A DNA stretch of 64,000 bases, taken from Platanthera guangdongensis (taxonomy: Eukaryota > Streptophyta > Magnoliopsida > Asparagales > Orchidaceae). The translations under genes were made by a program, and so were the position numbers. Shown here in pieces: positions 18,227-28,317 of this stretch. How positions within the stretch are numbered: position 1 is the stretch's first letter; the number at the start of each line of letters is the position of its first letter. The stretch is from positions 187,926,375-187,990,374 of the forward strand of contig CM077150.1 of the NCBI GenBank assembly GCA_039583875.1. The letters run 5' to 3'. Under the pieces are notes generated by a model, which did no database searches, was not told the origin of the DNA, and saw nothing but the letters and a program-made list of their open reading frames with translations.

Positions 18227-19847
18227 AATTTGTGAAGTGAAAGTGGGTGACGGGACAGGCCGCGCGGCCTGTGCGGACAGCTTTGGCGGACTGGGCGGAC
18301 TGGGCGGACTGTGGGTTGCGGCCTGGTGAAAAGTCTGGTGGAAGCCGGCTGTGTTCTGAGCGGGTTGTAGCATGGAGTCCGCGGTTTGGTGCGGCCTGGT
18401 ATCTGCGGATAGAGAGGCTTGCGGAATGGTGCTTTGCTCAGTGGTCGCGGGTGCAAGTTTGCGCTGTTGGCGGGTTGGTTCATGTTCGCGGAAAGCCTTG
18501 CGGACTGGTGTGTCCGCGGTTTTGGCTGTTGCGGACTGAGTTTTGAGCTTGGCTGAGGCCTTGTCGAGCTCAGGTGTTACAGCAGGTCTTGCTGTGGAGA
18601 CCGGTTGGCGGACTGGTGTTTGGAGTCCGGGAGGAAGCTGCTGTGTTGGACAAGTGCGAGGAGCTCGCGGACTGGTTGCGGTCTGTGCTAGGGTGTTTGG
18701 CGGACGGGACTTTGTGTCCGCCATGCTCGCACTGGCCCTTGATGGTTTTGGACTTGGTCACACTTGGTGTCAAGTTCATGGTGTCCGCCGTATCCGCGAA
18801 GTCCGCTGTGACCGGGCGGACTGTTGCTGTTTGCCTTTGGTCGTGGACTTGTGGCGGATTGAGGTGTGAGTCTTGCGGACTGCCTCGGGTTGGTGCGGAC
18901 TGCCATTGAAGAGGGTGTTGTCCTGCAGTGGTTGGAGCTTTGCGGGCTGGTGCCTTGTCCGCTTAGCTTGGGCGGACTGGAGAGGGTTCGTCAAATGGTT
19001 GCCTTGCTCCTGGCGGTTTCCCTTGGTGACTGGCTAAGTCCTCGCGGACTGAGCGGACGGTCGTTTGTGTTCGCGCGGACTGGGGCGGTGTCGCTATCTC
19101 TTGGGCGGTGACCACACTCCTCACCTTGCCTATAAATAGGACCCCCCTGGCACATCTACAGAAATCTAAGTAACGTGAGTGAACAGTAAATTGGGTTGGG
19201 CGAGTGCTGCGGTCTGTGTTTTCCAGTCCGTGCGGATTGTTTCAGGCTGACGGTTTGCTGTGTGCAGGTCGCGCGGATAACTTCAAGGAGCCAGGAGTTT
19301 GGCTGTGACTTCGGTCAGTGCTTGGAAGTGTGCGGTCTCTGCGGACTCAGCAGGAGGTCGCTCTGCGGCTTGTCAGTTCTGTTTCAACTTTCCCAGCTTC
19401 AATAACCTGTCCGCCGGCTTCAGGCGGGTAGGGGAGTTCCTCAGTTCGGGTTCAGCAGGAGGCGAATAACGGTCTGTCCGCGCGGCCTCGCGGTCTCGGC
19501 GGACTCCGTGGTATTCGGCGGATTGCAGCATAGCTTGGGCGAGCTCAGCGGTCTCGGCGGTCTCGGCGACCTCGCGGTCTCGGCGGACTGGAGTGCTGTC
19601 CGCCCGGCTTGTTTTTTGGTTTCTTCTGTTTACAGCTGTAATACTAGCGAAATCATGTCTCGCTATGTATGCCTCAGATTGTAAAGAAGTGAATGCATAA
19701 TAAGATCTTCTTGTGCTTCCATTGTTTTGTTGGGTGCAACCTCTAGTCCTTGGGTTTTCCGCAGGTTCAGCGTGCGAACTGGGTAGTTCCGAAGATATTA
19801 ATTTGGTGTTTGGGCTATCTTGCTGACCACGTTGAGAAAATTTAACA
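18221..19847 (+). repeat. 3' LTR of element C
   Basis: A 1627-bp copy of the 5' LTR. It carries one extra 9-bp GGGCGGACT unit near 18290-18310 and about six substitutions. It ends TTTAACA, followed by the duplication CTAGC. Confidence 0.94.
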
Positions 19848-19852
19848 CTAGC

Positions 19853-20673
19853 AAGCTACTGAAGAAACATTTGGCTGTTGAGTACAGGTTCTTAGCTGAT
19901 CTGGTTGGAAAAGTCTTGTTGGCCAAACACTCAGCCTATGATACCATCTCCAGGTATTAGCTGTGTATGATGGGTGCTCTTGTAGATAAGAAACAGTTAA
20001 ACTGAGAGAAGTTTTCTTTGACCTCATTAAGAAAAAGATCAACAAAAATTTTGTCAACTTTGGAAGGATACTAGGGCTATTTCTTCAAAACAGATGCCCT
20101 GCACTGCTAGTCTCAAATGGGATGCACATCAATGCCTCTAAGAGGCTCTCCTGTGCCCTATTTGGCAAATGGGACAGGACAGATACTGAAACCTAGCAGG
20201 CCCTCTGCATCTACTACTTCAGGCACAAGGACTGTTGCAGTCTCTTCCCTTCAAGTCTCTGCCTCTGCAGAAGGCTTGCCTGCTGCTTCTCCTCCTCCTC
20301 CACCTCTTATTTCATCTCCACCAGTCACCTCCACCATTCAAATTTCCTCCACAATCATTTTTTCAACCCCATCTCCAACTTCAATTTCTCCACCTCCACC
20401 TCTCACAGAAGAACTTTTCCATCCTCTACATCAGTACCCTCACCTAGAAATTGAATCATCATCTCATTTTCCATCTTTCAATCTGATAGATGATTCCTTT
20501 ATGGATGATTCTCCTTCATCCCCTCCTGATCTACCCTCTTCATCCACATCTTACCAACAGTTACTTCAAGATATCATTGCACAACCCTCCTTCACACCCT
20601 CTGTTTCCATTCCATTATCTTCAATTTCCACAAGCCTCATATCTCAACCCTCCTTTCCCCCATACACCAGCTC
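19853..20673 (+). pseudogene. ORF3 of element A, second fragment
   Basis: Resumes the ORF3 of A after element C and matches copy J closely, but has TAG near 19957, TGA near 20004 and a one-base loss just after that shifts the frame. The later part (frame from about 20117) reads into a Pro/Ser-rich stretch. It is cut at 20673 by element D (duplication AGCTC) and resumes at 26335. Confidence 0.75.
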
Positions 20674-22091
20674 TGATGCAGGCCACCCCTTCGCGACACA
20701 GAACAAGAAAATGACAAAGAAGAGATCATGTGACAAACCTAAATTCCTATGGGGAATTTTAGCGAACACATGGCGCGCGTACAAAACTCTAAATTTCGGC
20801 AGAGTTTTGTTTATAACTGTGCGATCTCACATGTGAGTATTTCCCAACCACATTGACACGAACATCGCAAATACATTAGCGTGTCCTAACCATGCATCTA
20901 GCGTCACAACACATTCAATTTTCCATCCACAAGGAAGGCTATCCGGACTAAGATTGCAATTCGGAAATGAGTCCAAATACGCCCTCAAAACAAAATCCTA
21001 CGAGGATATACCAAATCCTCTTGATCCGTTCGAAACCAAAGGTTGAACCAACCCCGGTTTGCAATCGTCCAAAGGGACCTATCCTTACGGAAATCTTCGC
21101 AAAATTCGGAATTAAAAACAATACAATTTCAGATTTACGAAGACAACTAGATTCAATATTTAGGATAAAATTTGTAAACCACTTGTCTCCAATAACTCAC
21201 AAGATTAAGATGAAAACTCACACAATATTTAGGGATAGAGATTCGTTACCCAAAACCGGAATTTCAAGAAGAGGAGAAACAAGATTTAGTGGAGGAATCG
21301 CTCTTCCACGGGCCACCGGAGTCGCACCGGATGATGAGAATCGAACGGTCTTCTTCGGAGTCACACTGGAGGAGGGAGAAGCGTCGCCGGCGTGGCAAGA
21401 GGCAGCCACAAGAGGGCAGCAACAGCAGCCCGAGCGGCTCCTGGAGGTCGGGATTCGGCCTGGCCGAATAGGGGGGGAGGCAGCAACCCGTGAGAAATGC
21501 TTTAGGGTTTTTTTTAATTTCCTTCCTTCAATACCTCTTACAACCAAGTTTTGCCCTTATATAGGCAAGAGAATCAAATTGTTTCATGCACATAAATTAT
21601 GGCTAAACATAGGCCATAAACAACAAAAAATAAAATGCTAAACAATAAAAACAATGCTGAAATTAAAATGCAGAATTTAGACAACAAAATTATAAATTCA
21701 TGCGTAAATGCGGCGGATATTTTGACGCGGCATTGGCGGAAGGTGTCGCGGCAAAATCCCAACCATTAAGCTTGCGACGACGGCGACGATGTTTGCGGCA
21801 ACGGTCATTAATGACTACGAACATGTAACGGTGACGGCGGCGGCGGCGACGGTCATTAATGACGCGGCATTGGCGGAAGGTGTCGCGGCAAAATCCCAAC
21901 CATTAAGCTTGCGACGACGGCGACGACGTTTGCGGCAACGGTCATTAATGACTACGAACATGTAGCGGCGACGGCGGCGGCGGCGACGACGGTTGCGGCA
22001 ACGGTCATCAACATCCACGAACATGTAGCGACGGCAATCAAAATAGAAGTCCGTGTTGGCACGATCAAATGGCGGGGCATCCTCGCCATCA
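20674..22091 (-). repeat. 3' LTR of element D
   Basis: On the plus strand it begins TGATGCAGG and ends CGCCATCA. A tandem block of about 130 bp (21722-21990) with GCGGCGGCGACGACGG-type triplets is repeated about twice. A minus-strand TATA (CTATATAAGG) is near 21556-21564. The Gag-like ORF runs into this LTR and stops at 21815. Between 20700 and 21500 I see no gene. Confidence 0.93.
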
Positions 22092-24715
22092 ATCCTCCCC
22101 CGCTCGAAATCACTCATCCCTGATGAGTGGCCTGGGAGAGAGTAGCAAGAGACCACAACATCCACTGGTGGCATAGTAAAAACGGACATCCACGGGGCAG
22201 CAGTGCGGGCATCCGCAATAGAACCGAACCTGTAATGATAAAGAACAGCAGAAAACCTCATAGATGTGTCAGCATAAAGAAAAGCAGTACAAATCTTACC
22301 ATCCAATGTGAGAACCAGTAAACCCAAATGGAAGAGCGACACGGAGAAAATCTCACCTCTCAACCCACGAGACTGTGAAGTGGAAGAGAGAAACGTCGGA
22401 GAAAACCACTCATATGGAGACCAGATTTGCACAATTAAATCCGAAAAATTGAAATGCGGTGAAAAACCGATTGCATCGTAAAAATCCAAAGAAATTGCTT
22501 TAAATCCAAAATTCTTGAAAATCATGAAAGGATCGGCGCTCCAACGTAATGATTTCGTTACGGAACCCGAAGATATCCACTCGAGGGCTAACCCGACTAA
22601 AGTCGAATCAACAGTTCGGTAGTCAGAAGCTTTCGGAGGTAAACGGTCGTGAAAATGAAGCAACCCATAGACACTGGCATAAGGCAACGACATATGCACG
22701 TGCAGAGCGTACCAGAAGGGTCGAAAAATTCGTGCAATTTGATTTGGTGGGTAGCAATGTCGTGGGGACACCAAATCAAAATACACATTAACCGTGAAAT
22801 CACACGAAGTTGCAAACGAAAACATGTCCACCGGCGGATACTCACTAATACATAGCTCGCTAGTCATCTCAAACGGAGGTGCTAATAACGATGGTTTAAC
22901 TAAGTGGCTAGGACTAGACAAAATCAATTTGTGTTCTGACAAATCCGCTAGCCGATCCAAAGGAACAAAAGGGAGGGTCAGGGGTATCAGTTCCGAAATG
23001 ATTTCTAACGCACGGTGAACGTCACGCATCGGTGCTAACGACATAGAGAAATCATCCGGGTTTGCACTACACAGATCATCCGAAAGCATGCATCCCTTGC
23101 TATGTAATTCTTCCAGCGCACTAGATATATCATCCAATCCAGAATCAGTATAGGTCTCAGAAATAGACTCGATGCATTCAGGGTCATGAGGGAGGATCGG
23201 CCAAATCAAACCCGACAAAATTTCAAATTCATATTGAGATTCAGGCAATGGTGATAACAATAAAGAAAACTCAACCGGATCAAGAGGAAGATCAAATAGT
23301 GGATTCGTCCTCATAGAAAACTCAACCGGATCGTCAGCACCTAACTCACTCTCAGATAAACATTCATCACAGGTTGACTCTACCAACTCAGCCGAAATGT
23401 CTTCCAACCCACTAGATATTTCATCCAAATCATAATCAGTAACGATCTCTAAAATAGGCAAAATCGAACTCGACAATTTTTTTATTCCACATGGGGCTTC
23501 AGGCAACGGAGATAACATCAAAGTAACATCTTTCGGGTCCTCAGCGCTAACATCATCCAAAAATAATCTTCCCTCGTCAGGTACATCTTCCAATATAATA
23601 GGTACATCCGTCGACTTAGGGCCATCGAACGATCCCTCAACGGTCTTAGGAGACGGGCTTGAAATAAGGTCGAGGGGAAATGGGTTAATCCCAGGGAGGG
23701 ATATCTCAGGGGAGATATCATCATCCAAGTCACTAGGATATCCACTCTCCTCTTCGTCACTACAGTCGTCGGAAAAATTGACATCGCCCTCAGTGGCGGG
23801 CTTAGACGTCGACGCTAAAAGAGCCAAAACCCTAGGCTTAGTGGGGCACTCCACAGCATAATGGCCAATCAACCCACAAGCATAACATGTAGCGTCTTCC
23901 TTGCAAATCTTAACTTCTTTCCTAGGCTTTACCCGCGGTTTTATAACATTCCTAGTAGTGACAACGATTGGTGGCGGGACAGATGGCCTAACCTTTTCTT
24001 TCTCCCTAACGATAGGTATACATGTGCTCGAGATAGTCAGAAAATGGCGGGGCAAGGATCTAGCGTGAGGCTGATAGCCACTCCTATGGTCAGAAACGGG
24101 TCTAGTGTCCTGGCAGGGAGGAATAAGAACATGAGACGTCCTAGTACGGGAGTACGGGGGGACGTACCGGTTCGGTGTAAGCAAAACCTTAGGTGGCGAA
24201 TCACTCAGATAATCGGAAGACTGAGAGCGGCAGTAAGGAGGGTAATACTCATCCATTAAATAATTCTTCATAATCTGCCAACCTATACGTAAGTCGTCGA
24301 GGGGCGCCCCAAAGCGTCTCTCCACATTGAGACAGAAAGTATGAGCGCGACCAAATAATTGAAGTCTCGCAACGGGAATCCTGTGTGGGTCCACAAGATG
24401 ATATTGCTCAAAATAACGCTCCATATCTTTCACCCAACATAAAAACACTCGCGGTTCACCTAACCCATCATAAGTCGGTGAAGGAATTCTATCGGGCCTA
24501 GAGGTGCGCGGTGGTGGTGTCATAATCGCTTGCCTACCCTTCGAACTAGGGACAAACGTCCTAAGTGGTTTCCTAGGGGGCGCAATATGAGGTGTCAGTG
24601 GCTGACCGCTAATTTGGGCTATTAACGCCTTTATGTCGTCAAATTGGTGGTTCATCTCCCTGCGAAATGCACCAACCGAGGAACGTGAGGGAAGGGGACT
24701 CCCAATGTGCGCCAT
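21815..24715 (-). CDS. Gag-like 966-residue protein of element D with an unknown C-terminal region
   Basis: The ATG at 24715 opens a frame without stops to 21815. Residues about 75-165 resemble a Ty3/Gypsy Gag (IPSPTYDGLGEPRVFL, then MERYF, and MKNYLMDEYYPP). A CCHC knuckle CYACGLIGHYAVEC lies at about 277-290, followed by an acidic linker. Residues about 390-600 hold three loosely repeated modules of the pattern DPxxFSLxLSPLPE followed by SSxLE-type helices (near 392, 479 and 552). Residues 600-870 match nothing I recognise. The last 92 residues, Arg-rich, are encoded inside the 3' LTR. It probably packages the element's RNA; the role of the C-terminal part is unknown. Confidence 0.8.
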   Translation of the reverse strand: MAHIGSPLPSRSSVGAFRREMNHQFDDIKALIAQISGQPLTPHIAPPRKPLRTFVPSSKGRQAIMTPPPRTSRPDRIPSPTYDGLGEPRVFLCWVKDMERYFEQYHLVDPHRIPVARLQLFGRAHTFCLNVERRFGAPLDDLRIGWQIMKNYLMDEYYPPYCRSQSSDYLSDSPPKVLLTPNRYVPPYSRTRTSHVLIPPCQDTRPVSDHRSGYQPHARSLPRHFLTISSTCIPIVREKEKVRPSVPPPIVVTTRNVIKPRVKPRKEVKICKEDATCYACGLIGHYAVECPTKPRVLALLASTSKPATEGDVNFSDDCSDEEESGYPSDLDDDISPEISLPGINPFPLDLISSPSPKTVEGSFDGPKSTDVPIILEDVPDEGRLFLDDVSAEDPKDVTLMLSPLPEAPCGIKKLSSSILPILEIVTDYDLDEISSGLEDISAELVESTCDECLSESELGADDPVEFSMRTNPLFDLPLDPVEFSLLLSPLPESQYEFEILSGLIWPILPHDPECIESISETYTDSGLDDISSALEELHSKGCMLSDDLCSANPDDFSMSLAPMRDVHRALEIISELIPLTLPFVPLDRLADLSEHKLILSSPSHLVKPSLLAPPFEMTSELCISEYPPVDMFSFATSCDFTVNVYFDLVSPRHCYPPNQIARIFRPFWYALHVHMSLPYASVYGLLHFHDRLPPKASDYRTVDSTLVGLALEWISSGSVTKSLRWSADPFMIFKNFGFKAISLDFYDAIGFSPHFNFSDLIVQIWSPYEWFSPTFLSSTSQSRGLRGEIFSVSLFHLGLLVLTLDGKICTAFLYADTSMRFSAVLYHYRFGSIADARTAAPWMSVFTMPPVDVVVSCYSLPGHSSGMSDFERGRIDGEDAPPFDRANTDFYFDCRRYMFVDVDDRCRNRRRRRRRRRYMFVVINDRCRKRRRRRRKLNGWDFAATPSANAASLMTVAAAAVTVTCS
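22092..22103 (-). other. Polypurine tract of element D
   Basis: Plus-strand ATCCTCCCCCGC reads GCGGGGGAGGAT on the coding strand and abuts the 3' LTR. It lies inside the long ORF. Confidence 0.8.
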
Positions 24716-24890
24716 AACGGACCACGAAAAAGAACAAATATAACTCCAAATAAGAACGAAACTTAAAACTCTTTTTTTTATATAACTAGAAATAAAAATT
24801 TTAAAACATACGAAACGTACCTAAGTGCAAGTGGGGGGGGGGGGGGTAGCATGGAAAAGAGCGGATCGTTGCCAAGTTGAGAAATTGACA
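24716..24890 (-). other. Leader of element D with a run of 14 G
   Basis: The short region between primer-binding site and ATG holds an A/T-rich stretch and 14 consecutive G on the plus strand (24833-24846). I see no gene in it. Confidence 0.7.
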
Positions 24891-24908
24891 AACCTGGCTC
24901 TGATACCA
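24891..24908 (-). other. Primer-binding site of element D (tRNA-iMet)
   Basis: On the coding strand it reads TGGTATCAGAGCCAGGTT, an 18-base match to the complement of initiator tRNA-Met. It lies three bases inside the 5' LTR, which starts at 24912 on the plus strand. Confidence 0.9.
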
Positions 24909-24911
24909 AAT

Positions 24912-26329
24912 TGATGCAGGCCACCCCTTCGCGACACAGAACAAGAAAATGACAAAGAAGAGATCATGTGACAAACCTAAATTCCTATGGGGAATTTTAG
25001 CGAACACGTGGCGCGCGTACAAAACTCTAAATTTCGGCAGAGTTTTGTTTATAACTGTGCGATCTCACATGTGAGTATTTCCCAACCACATTGACACGAA
25101 CATCGCAAATACATTAGCGTGTCCTAACCATGCATCTAGCGTCACAACACATTCAATTTTCCATCCACAAGGAAGGCTATCCGGACTAAGATTGCAATTC
25201 GGAAATGAGTCCAAATACGCCCTCAAAACAAAATCCTACGAGGATATACCAAATCCTCTTGATCCGTTCGAAAGCAAAGGTTGAACCAACCCCGGTTTGC
25301 AATCGTCCAAAGGGACCTATCCTTACGGAAATCTTCGCAAAATTCGGAATTAAAAACAATACAATTTCAGATTTATGAAGGCAACTAGATTCAATATTTA
25401 GGATAAAATTTGTAAACCACTTGTCTCCAATAACTCACAAGATTAAGATGAAAACTCACACAATATTTAGGGATAGAGATTCGTTACCCAAAACCGGAAT
25501 TTCAAGAAGAGGAGAAACAAGATTTAGTGGAGGAATCGCTCTTCCACGGGCCACCGGAGTCGCACCGGATGATGAGAATCAAACCGTCTTCTTCGGAGTC
25601 ACACCGGAGGAGGGAGAAGCGTCGCCGGCGTGGCAAGAGGCAGCCACAAGAGGGCAGCAACAGCAGCCCGAGCGGCTCCTGGAGGTCGGGATTCGGCCTG
25701 GCCGAATAGGGGGGGAGGCAGCAACCCGTGAGAAATGCTTTAGGGTTTTTTTTAATTTCCTTCCTTCAATACCTCTTACAACCAAGTTTTGCCCTTATAT
25801 AGGCAAGGGAATCAAATTGTTTCATGCACATAAATTATGGCTAAACATAGGCCATAAACAACAAAAAATAAAATGCTAAACAATAAAAATAATGCTGAAA
25901 TTAAAATGCAGAATTTAGACAACAAAATTATAAATTCATGCGTAAATGCGGCGGATATTTTGACGCGGCATTGGCGGAAGGTGTCGCGGCAAAATCCCAA
26001 CCATTAAGCTTGCGACGACGGCGACGATGTTTGCGGCAACGGTCATTAATGACTACGAACATGTAGCGGTGACGGCGGCGGCGGCGACGGTCATTAATGA
26101 CGCGGCATTGGCGGAAGGTGTCGCGGCAAAATCCCAACCATTAAGCTTGCGACGACGGCGACGACGTTTGCGGCAACGGTCATTAATGACTACGAACATG
26201 TAGCGGCGACGGCGGCGGCGGCGACGACGGTTGCGGCAACGGTCATCAACATCCACGAACATGTAGCGACGGCAATCAAAATAGAAGTCTGTGTTGGCAC
26301 GATCAAATGGCGGGGCATCCTCGCCATCA
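24912..26329 (-). repeat. 5' LTR of element D
   Basis: A 1418-bp copy of the LTR at 20674-22091 with about 11 substitutions. The minus-strand TATA is near 25794-25802. The Arg-codon-rich triplet block is at about 25960-26270. Confidence 0.93.
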
Positions 26330-26334
26330 AGCTC

Positions 26335-28165
26335 TCCACCAACATCTCCAGCTGTTCCACCTTCATTCTCTACCTCTGCTCAAGTCCCTATTGAGCATGT
26401 AGATCTTCCAGCCTTAGCAGACAGACTTTATGAGATGATAGCTCCCAGGCTATCCCTCTTGTTGGAGACCTCCTTGGCTCCACTTTTAAAGTCAGTTGCA
26501 GACCTGTCTGCCAGGCTCTCCTCCCTCATTCCTCCTCAGGCAATCCCTTCATCTGGGTGCCTTGATCCAGTCCTGACTGAATCTAGGCAAGGGGAGATGC
26601 CTCATGAAGTGGTTAGATTGCCTGCTGCTGCTGTTACCTCAGTTCAAGCTCAAGCCTCAACACCACAAGTTGCAGTTTTCTCAATGGACCTCAGGTCATT
26701 ATTATCAGATTTTGATTCAGTATATTTCAACTGTCTTCCAGAGCATACTGCAGTCCAGCCATCTGAAGATCTGTCTAAGGCCATTGTGCCTATTTCAAGC
26801 TGTGACACCAGCTTAATTTATTCTTTTGTAAAGTCCCTTTCTGCTGCTCCCCCTGTTGTTTCTGTTGCTGCTGCTTCTACTGATATTGTTGATATTGCTG
26901 TTAATTCTGATGTTTCAGTATCTGAGGATATACATATGATAGAGACATTTGACCTTGAGCCTACTGTTATTGCTGATGTTATTGCTAATGCTGAAACTGT
27001 TGTATCTGAAAGTACTTTATCTGTATCTGCTGCTGCCCCAATTACTGCTGTATCTACTGCTACTGTACCTTCCATTTCTGAGAGTGTTACTTCTGAAAGT
27101 TTTGTATTTGCTGATGTAATCTCCTCTGCTAGTGTTGCCTCTATTACTCCTTCTATTGTTGTTGTTACTGTTGCTGTCACTACTGTTTCTCCTGCTCAAT
27201 CACAACAACAGAAAGACTATCTCAAAAGGATTGATGTACTGTATGATGAACAAAGCTCAGAAAGTGATCAATATAGGACTGATTCAGATGACTCCTCTGC
27301 AACTATTGCAAGGAAAAGGAAGGCCAGAAGCAAGACTATGAAAAGGGTTCCTCCAGCAAAAGTCAAAGATACCAATGATATTCCTTATTACATATTGCAT
27401 GACTGTCACATCACAGAACATTGGATGCAATATTCTAAAAATCAACTAAAGGCTATGAAAAAGAAGAGAAAATATGAGAAAAGATCCTCTCAGTTCCATC
27501 ATCCTCCTCCGCCTCCTCCCTCACCTGATGCAGGTGCTGGTGGAAGCTCTGCTGTTCAACCCTCTGCCAGAAGCCAAACCCCTTATCAGCCTCAAGGAAG
27601 ATCTCAACACAGGGGAAGCCAATCTAGAGGCTATCAATCACGGAGAGGAAACTACAGAGGAAACCAAAGAGAATTTCAAGTCTACTCAAAAGGCTATTCC
27701 AGGCAACACCCTTATTCAAGGCAAGGACAAGCTTCATCTGATACTACTTCAGGTCCCTTTCCCTACAAGCTTAAAGAGTTAGTCTCCTCCAGAGCTCCTC
27801 CAGACAATCCCTCCAATAGATATGAGCCTCCAGTTCCTTTTGAGGATCCAGAGAACAACCCTACTTCTTGGACAGCCAGGATGAAAGAGTTAGCTGCTCT
27901 GGACCAGATCAAGAAAGCCAGAGAACAAGACAAAGACACTTCCAATATTACTACATTATCTGATCAAAGCAAAAAGGAACTTGAAAGATATTCATCCAGC
28001 AAGTTTTTTGATTCTGAAAGCTACATGAAGCTGCATCCAGAAGCTGTAGTGCCCAGGCCTAAGCAACAAACCTTTTTAGGTGGAGCTGATGACAGAAGAT
28101 CTAAAAAGGAAGCTCTAAATCCAAACAGGGAAATATTACTTATAAAGAGCAAAGAAAATGAGTAA
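26335..28165 (+). pseudogene. ORF3 of element A, C-terminal fragment
   Basis: Open from the end of element D to 28165; the frame also runs a few codons into D, which is not original. It holds a leucine-rich helix (IAPRLSLLLETSLAPLLKS), a long low-complexity Ser/Thr/Val/Ala stretch, then a conserved block: SSESDQYRTDSDDSSATI, a basic KRKARSKTMKRVPPAKVK, IPYYILHDCHITEHW, a Pro run, a Gly/Arg/Ser/Gln-rich stretch, and a C-terminal helical tail. The basic stretch looks like a nuclear targeting or nucleic-acid-binding segment. No membrane segment is seen, so an envelope role is doubtful. Copy J has the same protein. Confidence 0.78.
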
Positions 28166-28304
28166 TTCTGTAAGGTGACAATATATGCTGTTTTATGATC
28201 TGTCTGAGATAATATCTGTGATTCTGCAATGTCTTGTTTATTGCATTTTTGCTTTGTATATTGTTGTTTTTATTTCAATATCTGTAAATAGTAATCCTAA
28301 CCCA

Positions 28305-28317
28305 AATAGGGGGAGAT
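28305..28317 (+). other. Polypurine tract of element A
   Basis: AATAGGGGGAGAT directly precedes the LTR start TGTTGGAACACCC at 28318. Copy J has the same tract at 57984-57997. Confidence 0.88.

Larger units (their letters stand above)
12385..19847 (+). mobile_element. Element C: intact 7.5-kb Copia retrotransposon nested in A
   Basis: LTRs of 1618 and 1627 bp surround one uninterrupted gag-pol. The 5-bp duplication CTAGC is at 12380-12384 and 19848-19852, and removing the element rejoins ORF3 of A. By hand the LTRs differ by about six substitutions and one 9-bp tandem unit, so insertion is recent. All domains needed for transposition are open, so it may be autonomous. The Copia lineage is probably Tork-like; not certain. 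Confidence 0.95.
20674..26329 (-). mobile_element. Element D: gag-only LTR retrotransposon nested in A
   Basis: Two 1418-bp LTRs flank a 2.8-kb interior on the minus strand; the duplication AGCTC is at 20669-20673 and 26330-26334. It has a primer-binding site, a polypurine tract and one long ORF but no protease, RT, RNase H or integrase. This is the structure called TR-GAG or non-autonomous LTR element. Hand comparison of the LTRs finds about 11 substitutions in 1418, so it moved recently and must have used enzymes from another element. Confidence 0.93.

Noticed and set aside
21218..21547. 109-residue frame with a partial repeat at 25579-25785
   Set aside because: Duplicated only because it lies in the LTR of element D; substitutions between the LTRs change it freely.
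26291..26334. Start of the ORF3 fragment at 26291
   Set aside because: The first codons lie in the LTR of element D and its target duplication; the original ORF3 sequence begins at 26335.
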